Assembly: GCF_016735585.2 (NCBI RefSeq)
Contig: NZ_JAERSE020000003.1
Coordinates: forward strand, 186,001 to 250,000
Direction: 5' to 3'
Length of the DNA stretch: 64,000 nucleotides
From: Chryseobacterium tagetis
GTDB lineage: Bacteria; Bacteroidota; Bacteroidia; Flavobacteriales; Weeksellaceae
Of the stretch, positions 54,538 to 62,467 are shown one piece after another. The notes beneath the pieces are model-generated. The model was not told the origin of the DNA. It saw only the letters and a list, made by a program, of their open reading frames with translations, and searched no databases. Position numbers and translations under genes: made by a program. The first letter of the stretch is position 1, and every line of letters starts with the position of its first letter.

Positions 54538-55512
54538 TTACGGAACAACAATTACCTTTCCTACCGTGCTATGCGTTTCAATCTGAATGTGCGCTTTGTA
54601 AGTATCTTCCATAGGAAAAACCTGAGACACATGCGATTTTATCTTCCCTGCGGAAAGTAAAGCATTAATGGCTTCAATGTCAACTTGCTTATCCGGTGTA
54701 TCCGATAAATTGGCACGTACTACGGTAATGTCTTTCTGCTCCTTTGCTGCATCAATAAACTCAGCACTCGGAAAAACCATTAAACTAAGTAAGGTTCCAC
54801 CGGGTTTAAGTGCATTCAGTGACCGGGCAAGGTGGGTTTCATCTTCACTCCAGACAGCATCATGCACCAGGTCTGCATCTTTGACGATTTCCTCAAAATT
54901 TTGAGTTTTATAGTCTATATATTCATCCGCTCCCAAACTAAGCACCCAATCTCTATTTTCTGCTGAAGAAACTGCCACTACATAGGCTCCAAAACTTTTC
55001 GCAATCTGTACGGCATAATGTCCAACACCACCAGAAGCCCCCGTAATGACCACTTTGTCACCTTTTTTAATTTTACCGTAGTGAACCAATGAAACCCAAG
55101 CCGTTTGTGCCGCCATTGTCGCTGCCGCAGCTTCCTCGAAGCTGATATTGCCGGGCTTTAAAGACAGGTCCGCTTCCGGTGCTGACACATATTCAGCATA
55201 GCCATTACCAGCACCTAAAAATCTTATCAGGCCATATACAGCATCCCCTTCCTTAAATCTAGTAACATCTTCTCCAACTTTTGTTACCACACCTGCTACG
55301 TCCCAACCAAGAATTACATACGGTTCTGTAACCTCTGAGCCGCTAACTAATTTCCACCAGTCCGGTATTGCCCTTACGTGCGCATCCAAAGGATTTATGC
55401 CAAATGCCTTTACCTGTATTAAGACTTCATTGTCTGCTATCTCAGGAGCTGATATTTCAGCTACGTGTAAGTTAGCCGCCGGACCAAATTCTTTTAAAAT
55501 TATTGCTTTCAT
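54538..55512 (-). CDS. NADP-dependent quinone oxidoreductase (MDR family)
   Basis: This 324-residue protein from MKAIILKEFG has the MDR fold: the GroES-like domain (FGINPLDAHVRAIPDWWKLV), the Rossmann motif ITGASGGVGHYAVQIAKSFGA and a C-terminal GKVIVV. Zinc ligands are absent, as in zeta-crystallin/QOR-type enzymes, which reduce quinones or enones with NADPH. The promoter TAAATTTG (minus, 55532-55539) has two 16-bp direct repeats upstream. An NTF2-like lipoprotein gene follows on the far side of the operator. Confidence 0.87.
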   Translation of the reverse strand: MKAIILKEFGPAANLHVAEISAPEIADNEVLIQVKAFGINPLDAHVRAIPDWWKLVSGSEVTEPYVILGWDVAGVVTKVGEDVTRFKEGDAVYGLIRFLGAGNGYAEYVSAPEADLSLKPGNISFEEAAAATMAAQTAWVSLVHYGKIKKGDKVVITGASGGVGHYAVQIAKSFGAYVVAVSSAENRDWVLSLGADEYIDYKTQNFEEIVKDADLVHDAVWSEDETHLARSLNALKPGGTLLSLMVFPSAEFIDAAKEQKDITVVRANLSDTPDKQVDIEAINALLSAGKIKSHVSQVFPMEDTYKAHIQIETHSTVGKVIVVP

Positions 55513-55531
55513 TATAATCATATTTTGAAAG

Positions 55532-55599
55532 CAAATTTACCAGTGATAAATATAAGTTGGTTTGTTCAGAATGCCAAATTTACTTTGTTCATAATGCCA
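55532..55599 (-). promoter_or_regulatory. Tandem-repeat operator plus promoter of the MDR gene
   Basis: On the minus strand TGGCATTATGAACAAA (55599-55584) and TGGCATTCTGAACAAA (55576-55561) are 16-bp direct repeats with one mismatch and a period of 23 bp. After 21 bases comes TAAATTTG (55539-55532). The geometry resembles the 21-bp AraC-type operators of this island, with a two-base longer period. Confidence 0.6.
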
Positions 55600-55631
55600 T
55601 CTTTTTTGCCTAAAAGCAAACGTTTAGATTT

Positions 55632-56051
55632 TTAATAGCTTGCCTGCCCGATTTCGAGTTTGTCAAACTTACCTGCTGCGTCAAGGTGAAATTTAAAATA
55701 CGTTTTAAAATCTCCCCAGGTATCACTATGGAAGTGCCCGTAAACAGACATCCCGTTATCTTCTACTTTATCAATGCTTGTGAAACGCTCATGCCCGATG
55801 GCCTCAGTAGAAAATTTCTTAAGGTCTCTCGGATGCCCATCATCAAATAGTTTGGCATCTGTTGTAAAAAAGGAAAGCCATAGTGTAGGGTCTCCCTTTT
55901 GCCATGCTTCTATGGCAGCCTTCGCTTTTTCATTGCTGATTTTTCCGTATTCCATTTTGGTAATTGTTTTATGGTTATGATTACCGATCTGCCCACATGC
56001 TTGTAAGGAGCACAGGAGCAGAACCGGTAATATTTTTTTGAATATCCTCAT
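55632..56051 (-). CDS. NTF2-like (SnoaL-type) lipoprotein
   Basis: This 139-residue protein has a lipoprotein signal with lipobox LQAC (Cys19) and an NTF2-like domain (KAKAAIEAWQKGDPTLWLSFFTTDAKLFDDGHPRD). The early HNHKTITKMEYG part suggests an alternative start at the inner Met, giving a cytosolic form. It starts nine bases after the SDR gene at 56061 ends, so it belongs to that operon. The role is unknown; a small-molecule-binding or isomerase role is possible. Confidence 0.75.
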   Translation of the reverse strand: MRIFKKILPVLLLCSLQACGQIGNHNHKTITKMEYGKISNEKAKAAIEAWQKGDPTLWLSFFTTDAKLFDDGHPRDLKKFSTEAIGHERFTSIDKVEDNGMSVYGHFHSDTWGDFKTYFKFHLDAAGKFDKLEIGQASY

Positions 56052-56060
56052 CGGTGATGA

Positions 56061-56813
56061 TTATTGAGTGGCTCCGCCATTTACCAATAAATGTTGTCCG
56101 TTCACAAAAGAGGAAAGATCGCTGGCGAAAAATTCAGCAATGTTAGCTACATCTTCTACTTCTGCCAATCTTCCCATCGGGCAGCTATCAATCAGGGATT
56201 TCCTCAATTCAGGATAGCTGCCTTCTTCTGCAAAAATACCTGAATGATCTACCGCAAAAGGAATGATGGTATTAACGGTTACACCACGGTGTCCGATCTC
56301 TTTTGACAGCACATCCACCAGGTATCTTGGAGTCGTTTTACTTCCTCCGTAAACTGCCATACCAGGAACAGGAAAAGCAGTAGTGCTTGACGCTACATAA
56401 ATGATCCGGCCATTGTCTTCCACATTCAGTGCAGCCTGCTGCATGGTGAAATAAGCGCCTTTGGTATTGATGGAAAACAAACGGTCAAATTGCTCTTCCG
56501 TAAACTGGGTAACAGGAGTTTCCACCATTTCAATACCAGCATTAGCAACAACAATATCTATTTTGCCAAATGCTTTCTTTGCCTCTCCAAACAGGTACTT
56601 GATATCGGCTACCTTGCTTACGTCAGCTTGTACTGAGATTACCTTAGCGCCCATAGCCTTGATGGTGCTTTCCACTTCATCTGTCGAAGCTTTGTCCCTT
56701 GAATAATTCAACACGATGTCTGCGCCTAAAGCGGCATAACGTTCTGCGATGGCTTTTCCCAAGCCTCTTCCTGAGCCTGTGATAATGGCTACCTTATTTT
56801 TTAATGAGTTCAT
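56061..56813 (-). CDS. SDR family oxidoreductase
   Basis: This 250-residue classical SDR has TGSGRGLGKAI, ANAGIE, Ser in YVASSTT and YGGSK (Tyr-x-x-x-Lys), and ends FVNGQHLLVNGGATQ. The Asn of NNAG is replaced (VVANAGIE), common in 3-ketoacyl-ACP-reductase-like SDRs. It is in a minus-strand set with the DUF1097-like membrane protein, another SDR (57377) and the NTF2-like lipoprotein. Confidence 0.86.
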   Translation of the reverse strand: MNSLKNKVAIITGSGRGLGKAIAERYAALGADIVLNYSRDKASTDEVESTIKAMGAKVISVQADVSKVADIKYLFGEAKKAFGKIDIVVANAGIEMVETPVTQFTEEQFDRLFSINTKGAYFTMQQAALNVEDNGRIIYVASSTTAFPVPGMAVYGGSKTTPRYLVDVLSKEIGHRGVTVNTIIPFAVDHSGIFAEEGSYPELRKSLIDSCPMGRLAEVEDVANIAEFFASDLSSFVNGQHLLVNGGATQ

Positions 56814-56866
56814 TGTTTCTGAATTTTTTAAATTTTATAATGTTTTTTTAATAGACCTCAGCGAGG

Positions 56867-57343
56867 TTATGATTTCTGTGACTGATAACCGTGTATCTTC
56901 TCGACTGCCATATTGTTGAGCCATGCAAATACAAAGCCTGCTGCTATTGGAATAAGTATTTGCAGTATCGGCAGTGGTTCAAGTGGAGGATGAACTCCAA
57001 ACAGGATGATTAGACCAAGGAACCATGCCGGTATGTTGTTTAATTTTTTTGTTCCCGCGATGTAAGCTAATGATCCTATGTAAAGAAACACGGAGACGGC
57101 AAAACCTAATGTTCCGATCAACTGTCCTAATAATCCGGCGGTTAGCTGTATGAGTACCGCCATACACATACCCAATACGATTTGCAGGAACACCCAAAGT
57201 GAACTTTGCCACGTCTTGCCGAAGATGTAAAAGCTAACCCACGCTATAAACATTACCCAGGTAGGCCATTGTTGTGAGAACGAAACGGTTACCGCAATTG
57301 CACCGAACAGTCCAAAAGCTATTGCAATCGGTAAAGTTTTCAT
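56867..57343 (-). CDS. DUF1097-like membrane protein
   Basis: This 158-residue inner-membrane protein has about five hydrophobic helices, starting with LPIAIAFGLFGAIAVTV, and a short polar tail. It resembles the DUF1097 family (YcdZ-like), which has no settled function. Its position between two SDR genes on the same strand, 53 bases before the second, suggests co-expression; whether it transports their substrate is unknown. Confidence 0.65.
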   Translation of the reverse strand: MKTLPIAIAFGLFGAIAVTVSFSQQWPTWVMFIAWVSFYIFGKTWQSSLWVFLQIVLGMCMAVLIQLTAGLLGQLIGTLGFAVSVFLYIGSLAYIAGTKKLNNIPAWFLGLIILFGVHPPLEPLPILQILIPIAAGFVFAWLNNMAVEKIHGYQSQKS

Positions 57344-57376
57344 ATTTTTCTTTTTAAGTGTTATTGATTAGCATGG

Positions 57377-58117
57377 TTATGCCATAGCGCCGTTTACCCC
57401 TATATTCTGTGCAGAAATCCATTTCGCATCATCACTGGCCAGAAAAACAATGACCTTAGCAATATCCTGCGGTTCGCCGATACGGTTAAAAGCAGAGAAA
57501 GAAGCTAGTCGGTCGATGACTTCCTGGGGTTTGCCATTTGTAAATAGTTCGGTATTGGTAGGGCCTGGAGAAACTGAGTTGACATTGATACCTCTGTTTC
57601 CTACTTCTTTTGCAAATACACGTGTAAGTTGTTCCACTGCTGCCTTGGTAGCTACGTATGTACCATAGGTTGGCAGCATCAGGCGATTTACCGAAGTTGA
57701 GAAATTGATAATTGAACCGTTATCTGCCAAACGTGTTGACGCTTCACGAAGCGTATTGAAGACACCTTTTACATTGATGTCGAACTGACGTGAAAAGTCT
57801 TCGTCAGTAGTGTCTTTGATCAGCTTGGTAATCATGATGCCAGCATTGTTGACCAATACATCGATTCTTCCGTAATGATTGATAGCGTTGTCGAATAGCT
57901 GCTTTACCGCATCGGCATTGCTTACATCGGCTTGCAAGGCAATAGCATCGCCTCCCTGCTCCTTAATAGAAGAAACTACTTGGTCGGCTGCATCTTTTCC
58001 ACCAGCATAGTTAACAATTACTTTTGCGCCAGCGGTAGCCAGCCTTTGTGCTACTTCAGCACCGATCCCTCTTGACGCTCCGGTCACAAGGATCACTTTG
58101 TTGTTTAATGTACTCAT
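57377..58117 (-). CDS. SDR family oxidoreductase
   Basis: From MSTLNNKVILVTGASRGIG (ATG 58115-58117) this is a 246-residue classical SDR with VNNAGIM, Ser in NFSTSVNR, YVATK (Tyr-x-x-x-Lys) and the C-terminal ISAQNIGVNGAMA, the 3-ketoacyl-ACP-reductase-like pattern. The in-frame ATG at 58189 would start inside the upstream repeat region and is rejected. It heads the operon 57377, 56867, 56061, 55632. An inverted repeat (58175-58202) lies upstream. Confidence 0.86.
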   Translation of the reverse strand: MSTLNNKVILVTGASRGIGAEVAQRLATAGAKVIVNYAGGKDAADQVVSSIKEQGGDAIALQADVSNADAVKQLFDNAINHYGRIDVLVNNAGIMITKLIKDTTDEDFSRQFDINVKGVFNTLREASTRLADNGSIINFSTSVNRLMLPTYGTYVATKAAVEQLTRVFAKEVGNRGINVNSVSPGPTNTELFTNGKPQEVIDRLASFSAFNRIGEPQDIAKVIVFLASDDAKWISAQNIGVNGAMA

Positions 58118-58174
58118 AATACTTTGTTTTTTATCATTGTTAATTTGATAAGACAAAGTTGGTACATTCATGAC

Positions 58175-58202
58175 CCTGCTAACGTACAAAGATCATAGCA
58201 GG
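58175..58202. repeat. Inverted repeat upstream of SDR gene
   Basis: CCTGCTA (58175-58181) and TAGCAGG (58196-58202) are perfect arms 14 bases apart, upstream of the SDR gene and just past the AraC stop. It is either an operator or a terminator for the AraC gene without T-run. Confidence 0.4.
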
Positions 58203-58214
58203 TGTTGTAAATAT

Positions 58215-59147
58215 CTAAGAAAGGCTATTGAAATACTGTTTCCTATAGTCAGCGGGGCTGATGGAAGTATGCTTTTTGAAGTAATTGCTGAAGTGAGGCG
58301 TTTCCAGGAAACCTAAACGAAAGGCAACTTCTTTAATATTAAGCGCCTCGTCCTGGAGCATTACTTTAGCTTCTGTTGTGGTTTTGTCCGCTATCCATGA
58401 GCTAATGGTTTTTCCCGTTTTACTGCTGATGACACTCGAAAGATAGTTGACGTGTAGCGATTGCAAATCCGCATAATCTTGCACCCTTAATTGGGTGTTT
58501 GTTTTTCCGCTGATCAGATCCCTGAAGTGACGTTCGAGATTTAGTTTGAAATTTTTTACAATTTGAGAGCTTCGGTTCCCTTCATAAATAGGATTGTAAT
58601 CCTGAAAGAAATATTCTTTGATCTTTAACAGCAAAGCAATAACCAGCGCACCTATAATTTTATTCTTGTAAAGTGCATCGCCTTTATACTCTTTATGTAT
58701 CTGGCTGCACAACTCTTCCACCTGGTCAAATTGATGATGTGTCAAAACACGCGGTGAAACAACTTCTGATAACAAAAAAGAAAAATCACGATATACATCA
58801 TCGTGCACATATTCCTTTAAAAAACCTTCCCCAAAAGTTATCAGACAGGTATGTTCCAGTTTTTCCCACTCGAATATCCTGTAGTTCCCCGGATTGGTAA
58901 AATAGACGGTATTTGAGGTCACTTCAAACCGCTGGTCGTCGATGGTATAATGTCCAAACGCACTTTTGATAAAAAGGAAGCTGAAATAGTTCGGGCGAAA
59001 TGGTTCCGAACGGAATGGCAAATCTTTGAAGGTATCTTCGAGGTAATGTATGGTAAAGCCCGATTCTTTTTGCAGGGAATCAGTAGAAAGACCAAGCTGC
59101 TGATACAACTCGTGCAAGGTTCGAGCATTTATGTTACCGTTTGCCAT
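58215..59147 (-). CDS. AraC family transcriptional regulator
   Basis: This 310-residue protein has a cupin-like sensor (about 40-175, with FRIFEWEKLEHTCLITFGEGFLKEY) and a C-terminal double helix-turn-helix (VQDYADLQSLHVNYLSSVISSKTGKTISSWI, then IKEVAFRLGFLETPHFSNYFKKHTSISPADYR). It is the outermost gene of the island. Its promoter TAAATTTG (minus, 59172-59179) is embedded in a perfect inverted repeat (59161-59182), a possible autoregulatory site. It likely controls the SDR operon downstream. Confidence 0.87.
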   Translation of the reverse strand: MANGNINARTLHELYQQLGLSTDSLQKESGFTIHYLEDTFKDLPFRSEPFRPNYFSFLFIKSAFGHYTIDDQRFEVTSNTVYFTNPGNYRIFEWEKLEHTCLITFGEGFLKEYVHDDVYRDFSFLLSEVVSPRVLTHHQFDQVEELCSQIHKEYKGDALYKNKIIGALVIALLLKIKEYFFQDYNPIYEGNRSSQIVKNFKLNLERHFRDLISGKTNTQLRVQDYADLQSLHVNYLSSVISSKTGKTISSWIADKTTTEAKVMLQDEALNIKEVAFRLGFLETPHFSNYFKKHTSISPADYRKQYFNSLS

Positions 59148-59160
59148 TACTTACATTTGG

Positions 59161-59182
59161 GTTTAAATTTACAAATTTAAAC
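59161..59182. promoter_or_regulatory. Palindrome over AraC promoter
   Basis: GTTTAAATTT and AAATTTAAAC are perfect 10-bp arms separated by AC. The minus-strand -7 TAAATTTG (59172-59179) lies within the right arm. A dimeric regulator or a cruciform would block the promoter. Confidence 0.5.
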
Positions 59183-59915
59183 GTTGATTGATATGTTTTT
59201 CGTTGAATGATGTAATATTAAATGCAGATTTTTTATATCAAATCAGCTTTTAATGATGCTTTTTATATTTATATCATTGTTACTTTTTCGTCAAAAGTTA
59301 TTCTGAGAATTGGCTAGTTCGTTTCAAATAATTGTTTTTTATATACTCTTGGGAGTAGACGTAATTGTGCGGTAGGAAAACTGAATGGAAATTTTGAATT
59401 ATCTAAAAAACAATTCTGTCATTTTGGCTACAACCAAACTCACTATGGAAACATGCCGCTTACATAGTCTGCCCATCTTTGCACTGTAACATTTAAACAA
59501 ATAAAAAAATGAAAAAGACTTTTTTAATTATCTCTATAAAAATATAGTATTCAACCTATACAGCTTTTTCCTGAAAACGTTAAAATAAAAGCACTACTAA
59601 TTTTGGGTAGATACAAAGAATAAATTGCTAGTGAAAAGAAAAAAAATATAGCAATAAATATATGATGACTATTTGTAAGCAATGAGCAATCAATTTACAT
59701 TTCACAGAGGATAGGAAGTATTTTAGATGTTGAAGTACTAAAGACATTAGTCGAACATGAGATTTATGGAAAACCAGCTGTTAAGGCCGTTAAAGTGCTT
59801 TTATCTAAAAGTTAGTTTAGTATATTAAATTTAGTGCTGTTTCAATTGTCAGAATTTCAGTCGACAATTGTTAGTTATCTGATTTACAGTAATTTACAAG
59901 GCTGAAGGTGTGCGG

Positions 59916-59927
59916 AAGTAGTACAAA
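59916..59927 (+). repeat. Third-region copy of the int 12-mer
   Basis: AAGTAGTACAAA, exact match to the two tandem copies before the recombinase gene at 27474. It lies 40 bases before an excisionase-like gene. Confidence 0.5.
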
Positions 59928-59966
59928 AGTTTATTCTAATTTATCAGTAAAACAGATAACATCTTA

Positions 59967-60326
59967 ATGAAAACATATTCATTTGAACAGATACTTAATG
60001 TTTTAGCAAATATTGAGTTAAGATTACAAAATATTGAGACATGCTTACATAAAAGTACAAATGCAGAATCTCCACAAAATGATTTCATTGGAGCTAAAGA
60101 AGCGTGTGAAATTCTTAAGCTATCGTTACCAACTCTCTATTCTAAAGTATCCCTCCGGGAAATACCGTGTTTCAAAAAAGGTAATCGACTTCATTTTTCT
60201 AAATCTGAATTAGTCGAATGGATTTCAGAAGGAAGAAAAAAATCTGTAAGTGAAATCAATCAGCGAGCCTTAGAAATTGCCAAGAATATGGAGAGAAAAA
60301 GTGGCATTAGACCTATCAATTATTAA
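59967..60326 (+). CDS. Excisionase-like helix-turn-helix protein
   Basis: This 119-residue protein has an N-terminal helix (about 1-28) and a MerR/excisionase-type winged helix: FIGAKEACEILKLSLPTLYSKVSLREIPCFKKGNRLHFSKSELVEWI. It is of the same class as the gene at 28808 but clearly diverged. In the other element the order is int, then excisionase; here no integrase is left, only the 12-mer upstream. It indicates a second, decayed element related to the one behind mnmE. Confidence 0.75.
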   Translation: MKTYSFEQILNVLANIELRLQNIETCLHKSTNAESPQNDFIGAKEACEILKLSLPTLYSKVSLREIPCFKKGNRLHFSKSELVEWISEGRKKSVSEINQRALEIAKNMERKSGIRPINY

Positions 60327-61600
60327 AAGTTTGAGATACACGCAATCGATTTTCTGAGGGAACCTCAAAACACGATTTTAGATACAATAAGATACGTTAG
60401 GATACATTAAGGTACAATAAGATACCTTAAGTGAAGTAATTTCCCCAGGCTTGTAATTATTCAAAAAATCAACGATTCAGGGGACAATAGAGGAACAAAT
60501 AATTATAAAATCAGTTAAAAGTGATAAAATCGTAAATGACACTGACATTATATAAAAGCTTAATAACTAGCAATTTGAATTGTTTTGGTTTGTGTTGTCT
60601 ATATTTTTTACTTTCCGATACAAAATATGAACCTGCTTGATATATAAGTGTCTAACAATTACAGGGGACATTTGACCTCCAATCTCAAACAAACTGATAA
60701 TAACTGAAGTAAAGTTACTCTATTTAAAAGATTTGACAAAGGATTTTAATTTTGAATTTTAAGCGTTTTCAAACATCTGTTATTTGACTTTTTTATTTTT
60801 CAAAAGATTAGAGTGAAAATTCTTATAGTAGGTAACACCTAACAAAATAAATACTATCTATTGTGGAAATATAAAATTTGAGATAAATCCGTCATGCAAA
60901 CTTGACAGTATTATCTTCGAACTAATTTCTAGAAGATCTTGATAGAATTTTAAGGATAGGACTTCATGTTTAGTATTATCAAGTTTATAAAAGCCTAAAA
61001 CTCCAATTTTACGGTCTAAATAACTTGTGGAGGTCAATTGACATTCAAATAAGTTCTGTAAGAGAGGAAGGGAAACGAACTTATTTCGTTTTTAGCCCTG
61101 TTAATGCTGTTTTCCAGCTGCTCGGAAATCGCTTTGCCACAACTTTCGATTACAGCCTCTAAACTGCTTTTTTATGTCTAGGCGGAATCTACGTACATTC
61201 TAATTATCCTATTCAAAACAGTATAAATGCTTCGTCCTAAGTATATTGAAATTATTGCCATGATTCTGCATTTAAAAATCACACTATTAACTGGCTCCAG
61301 CATTTACCTTCTTTTTTATAAATTGGTAATGTGATAATTCTAGTCGTTTTTTATGAGTAAAAGCTGTGGTATGTTGTTCTTGAGCTAAATATTCCGAATT
61401 ATCTGAACAAAATAAGCAGTGGGAAATAGGCATCTAGATAAAAACCATTTTGTTTTTAGATTTCATTATCCTGTGGCTTGTAAAAGATATAGCTTTCCCC
61501 TGAATATAGGATGAAAGTTATTTAAACTAGTTACATTTAAAATTTGGACCAGCTAGGTATATGAACCAATATCTTACTATTGATAGAGTTTTAAATGTAC
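60327..61600. other. Decayed mobile-element DNA, no intact gene
   Basis: These 1274 bp contain the decamer array (60381-60430). On the minus strand at about 61040-61175 there is a remnant of about 46 codons of higher GC (KSSLEAVIESCGKAISEQLENSINRAK..., closed by stops on both sides) that looks like the end of a degraded gene. Otherwise the DNA is AT-rich with stops in all frames and nothing I can name. Confidence 0.5.
60381..60430. repeat. Five tandem decamers (iteron-like array)
   Basis: GATACAATAA, GATACGTTAG, GATACATTAA, GGTACAATAA and GATACCTTAA follow each other without gap, consensus GATACNWTAA, period exactly 10 bp (one helical turn). They lie 54 bases after the excisionase-like stop. 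It is a candidate origin or replication-initiator binding site. Confidence 0.6.
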
Positions 61601-61912
61601 TTAATAAATAATTTTGAAATTTAAAAAGACAATTTTACTTTGGTAACCTGGATGATAAGATGGTGTATATTTTATATACCCAAAATCTTGAAGTTCCTTA
61701 AAATACTTATGATAAGTAGGAGATGTTTTGATATGTGATTGAAACATTAATTTGCTCCTACTAACAAATATAACTTCTTTATCATTTTGGATATAAGCAA
61801 TTTTAATAATTGCAACTAGTAATACAATATGCCATACAGCTAGCCTTTCATCTGCTGTAATTTGAATTAAATAATTGAGCCAATTAATTGTATTATCTTT
61901 TTTCATGTTCAA
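61601..61912 (-). CDS. Small winged-helix-like element protein
   Basis: This 103-residue protein is not recognised. The composition and the pattern WLNYLIQITADERLAVWHIVLLVAIIKIAYIQ and SHIKTSPTYHKYFKELQDFGYIKYTPSYHPG suggest a winged-helix regulator that recognises repeated DNA, as known beside excisionases of Bacteroidota elements. It overlaps the next gene upstream by 20 bases (61893-61912), so the two form an operon. Confidence 0.6.
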   Translation of the reverse strand: MNMKKDNTINWLNYLIQITADERLAVWHIVLLVAIIKIAYIQNDKEVIFVSRSKLMFQSHIKTSPTYHKYFKELQDFGYIKYTPSYHPGYQSKIVFLNFKIIY

Positions 61913-62177
61913 ATAATTTTTTTAAATCATCTAAATTGTAATAATATGATCCTAAAATCTTTTTAAATTTTATTTTTCCAGTTACTCTTAGATTTTGGAG
62001 CGTAGCGGCCGAAATATTCATAAATGTACGCACAGCCTTACTTCTTATCCATTCCGGATTTGTTTCTATAGATGTTGACTCAAATTTCATTTTTTCATTT
62101 ATTATTCTTTCTATATCAAGCAATAATTGGATTCTAAATTCCTGTAAATCTTCTTTTGTTATTAATGACACTTCCAT
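61893..62177 (-). CDS. Excisionase-like helix-turn-helix protein
   Basis: This 94-residue protein has a helical N-terminus and a winged helix (IRSKAVRTFMNISAATLQNLRVTGKIKFKKILGSYYYNLDDLKKLF, about 44-89). A minus-strand TATATTTG (62194-62201) lies about 16 bases before its ATG and may be its promoter. With 61601 it is a two-gene regulatory unit of an integrative element. Confidence 0.7.
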   Translation of the reverse strand: MEVSLITKEDLQEFRIQLLLDIERIINEKMKFESTSIETNPEWIRSKAVRTFMNISAATLQNLRVTGKIKFKKILGSYYYNLDDLKKLFEHEKR

Positions 62178-62467
62178 TTTTTTGTATTTGCATCAAATAT
62201 ATGATGATTGTTTTTATTTGTTGATTAATAATTGTTTAAGCATGATTCTGTTGTTAACACAGCTTAATATATAATGCTAAGTGATTTACAAAACGATTTA
62301 TACAGTTAATTAAGAAATCTAAGGAAAAGCTAGGAAACCTATTACCTTAGATAAAGAATTTAAAAGTAGGTGGGATAAATTAGCTAAAGTTTCAAAAGAT
62401 ATGAGTTTTCACATATTTATTTTTTAACTGAATGTAATTATTTGTTTAACCCTATTATTTATCCACT

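Larger units (their letters stand above)
59148..59966. other. Right border of the redox island, no intact gene
   Basis: This 819-bp stretch holds the AraC promoter palindrome (59161-59182), a start-like remnant (ATG at 59509, twelve codons MKKTFLIISIKI, then stop) that looks like the signal-peptide start of a lost gene, a non-initiated 46-codon open remnant ending TAG near 59816, and one exact copy of the 12-mer AAGTAGTACAAA (59916-59927). Nothing else is recognisable. Confidence 0.5.

Noticed and set aside
59509..59547. A small gene MKKTFLIISIKI
   Set aside because: Twelve codons that stop inside what would be a signal peptide; treated as a remnant.
61420..61440. Second copy of the mnmE end (GGGAAATA near 61430)
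   Set aside because: Only eight bases match the mnmE 3' end and the flanking bases differ.
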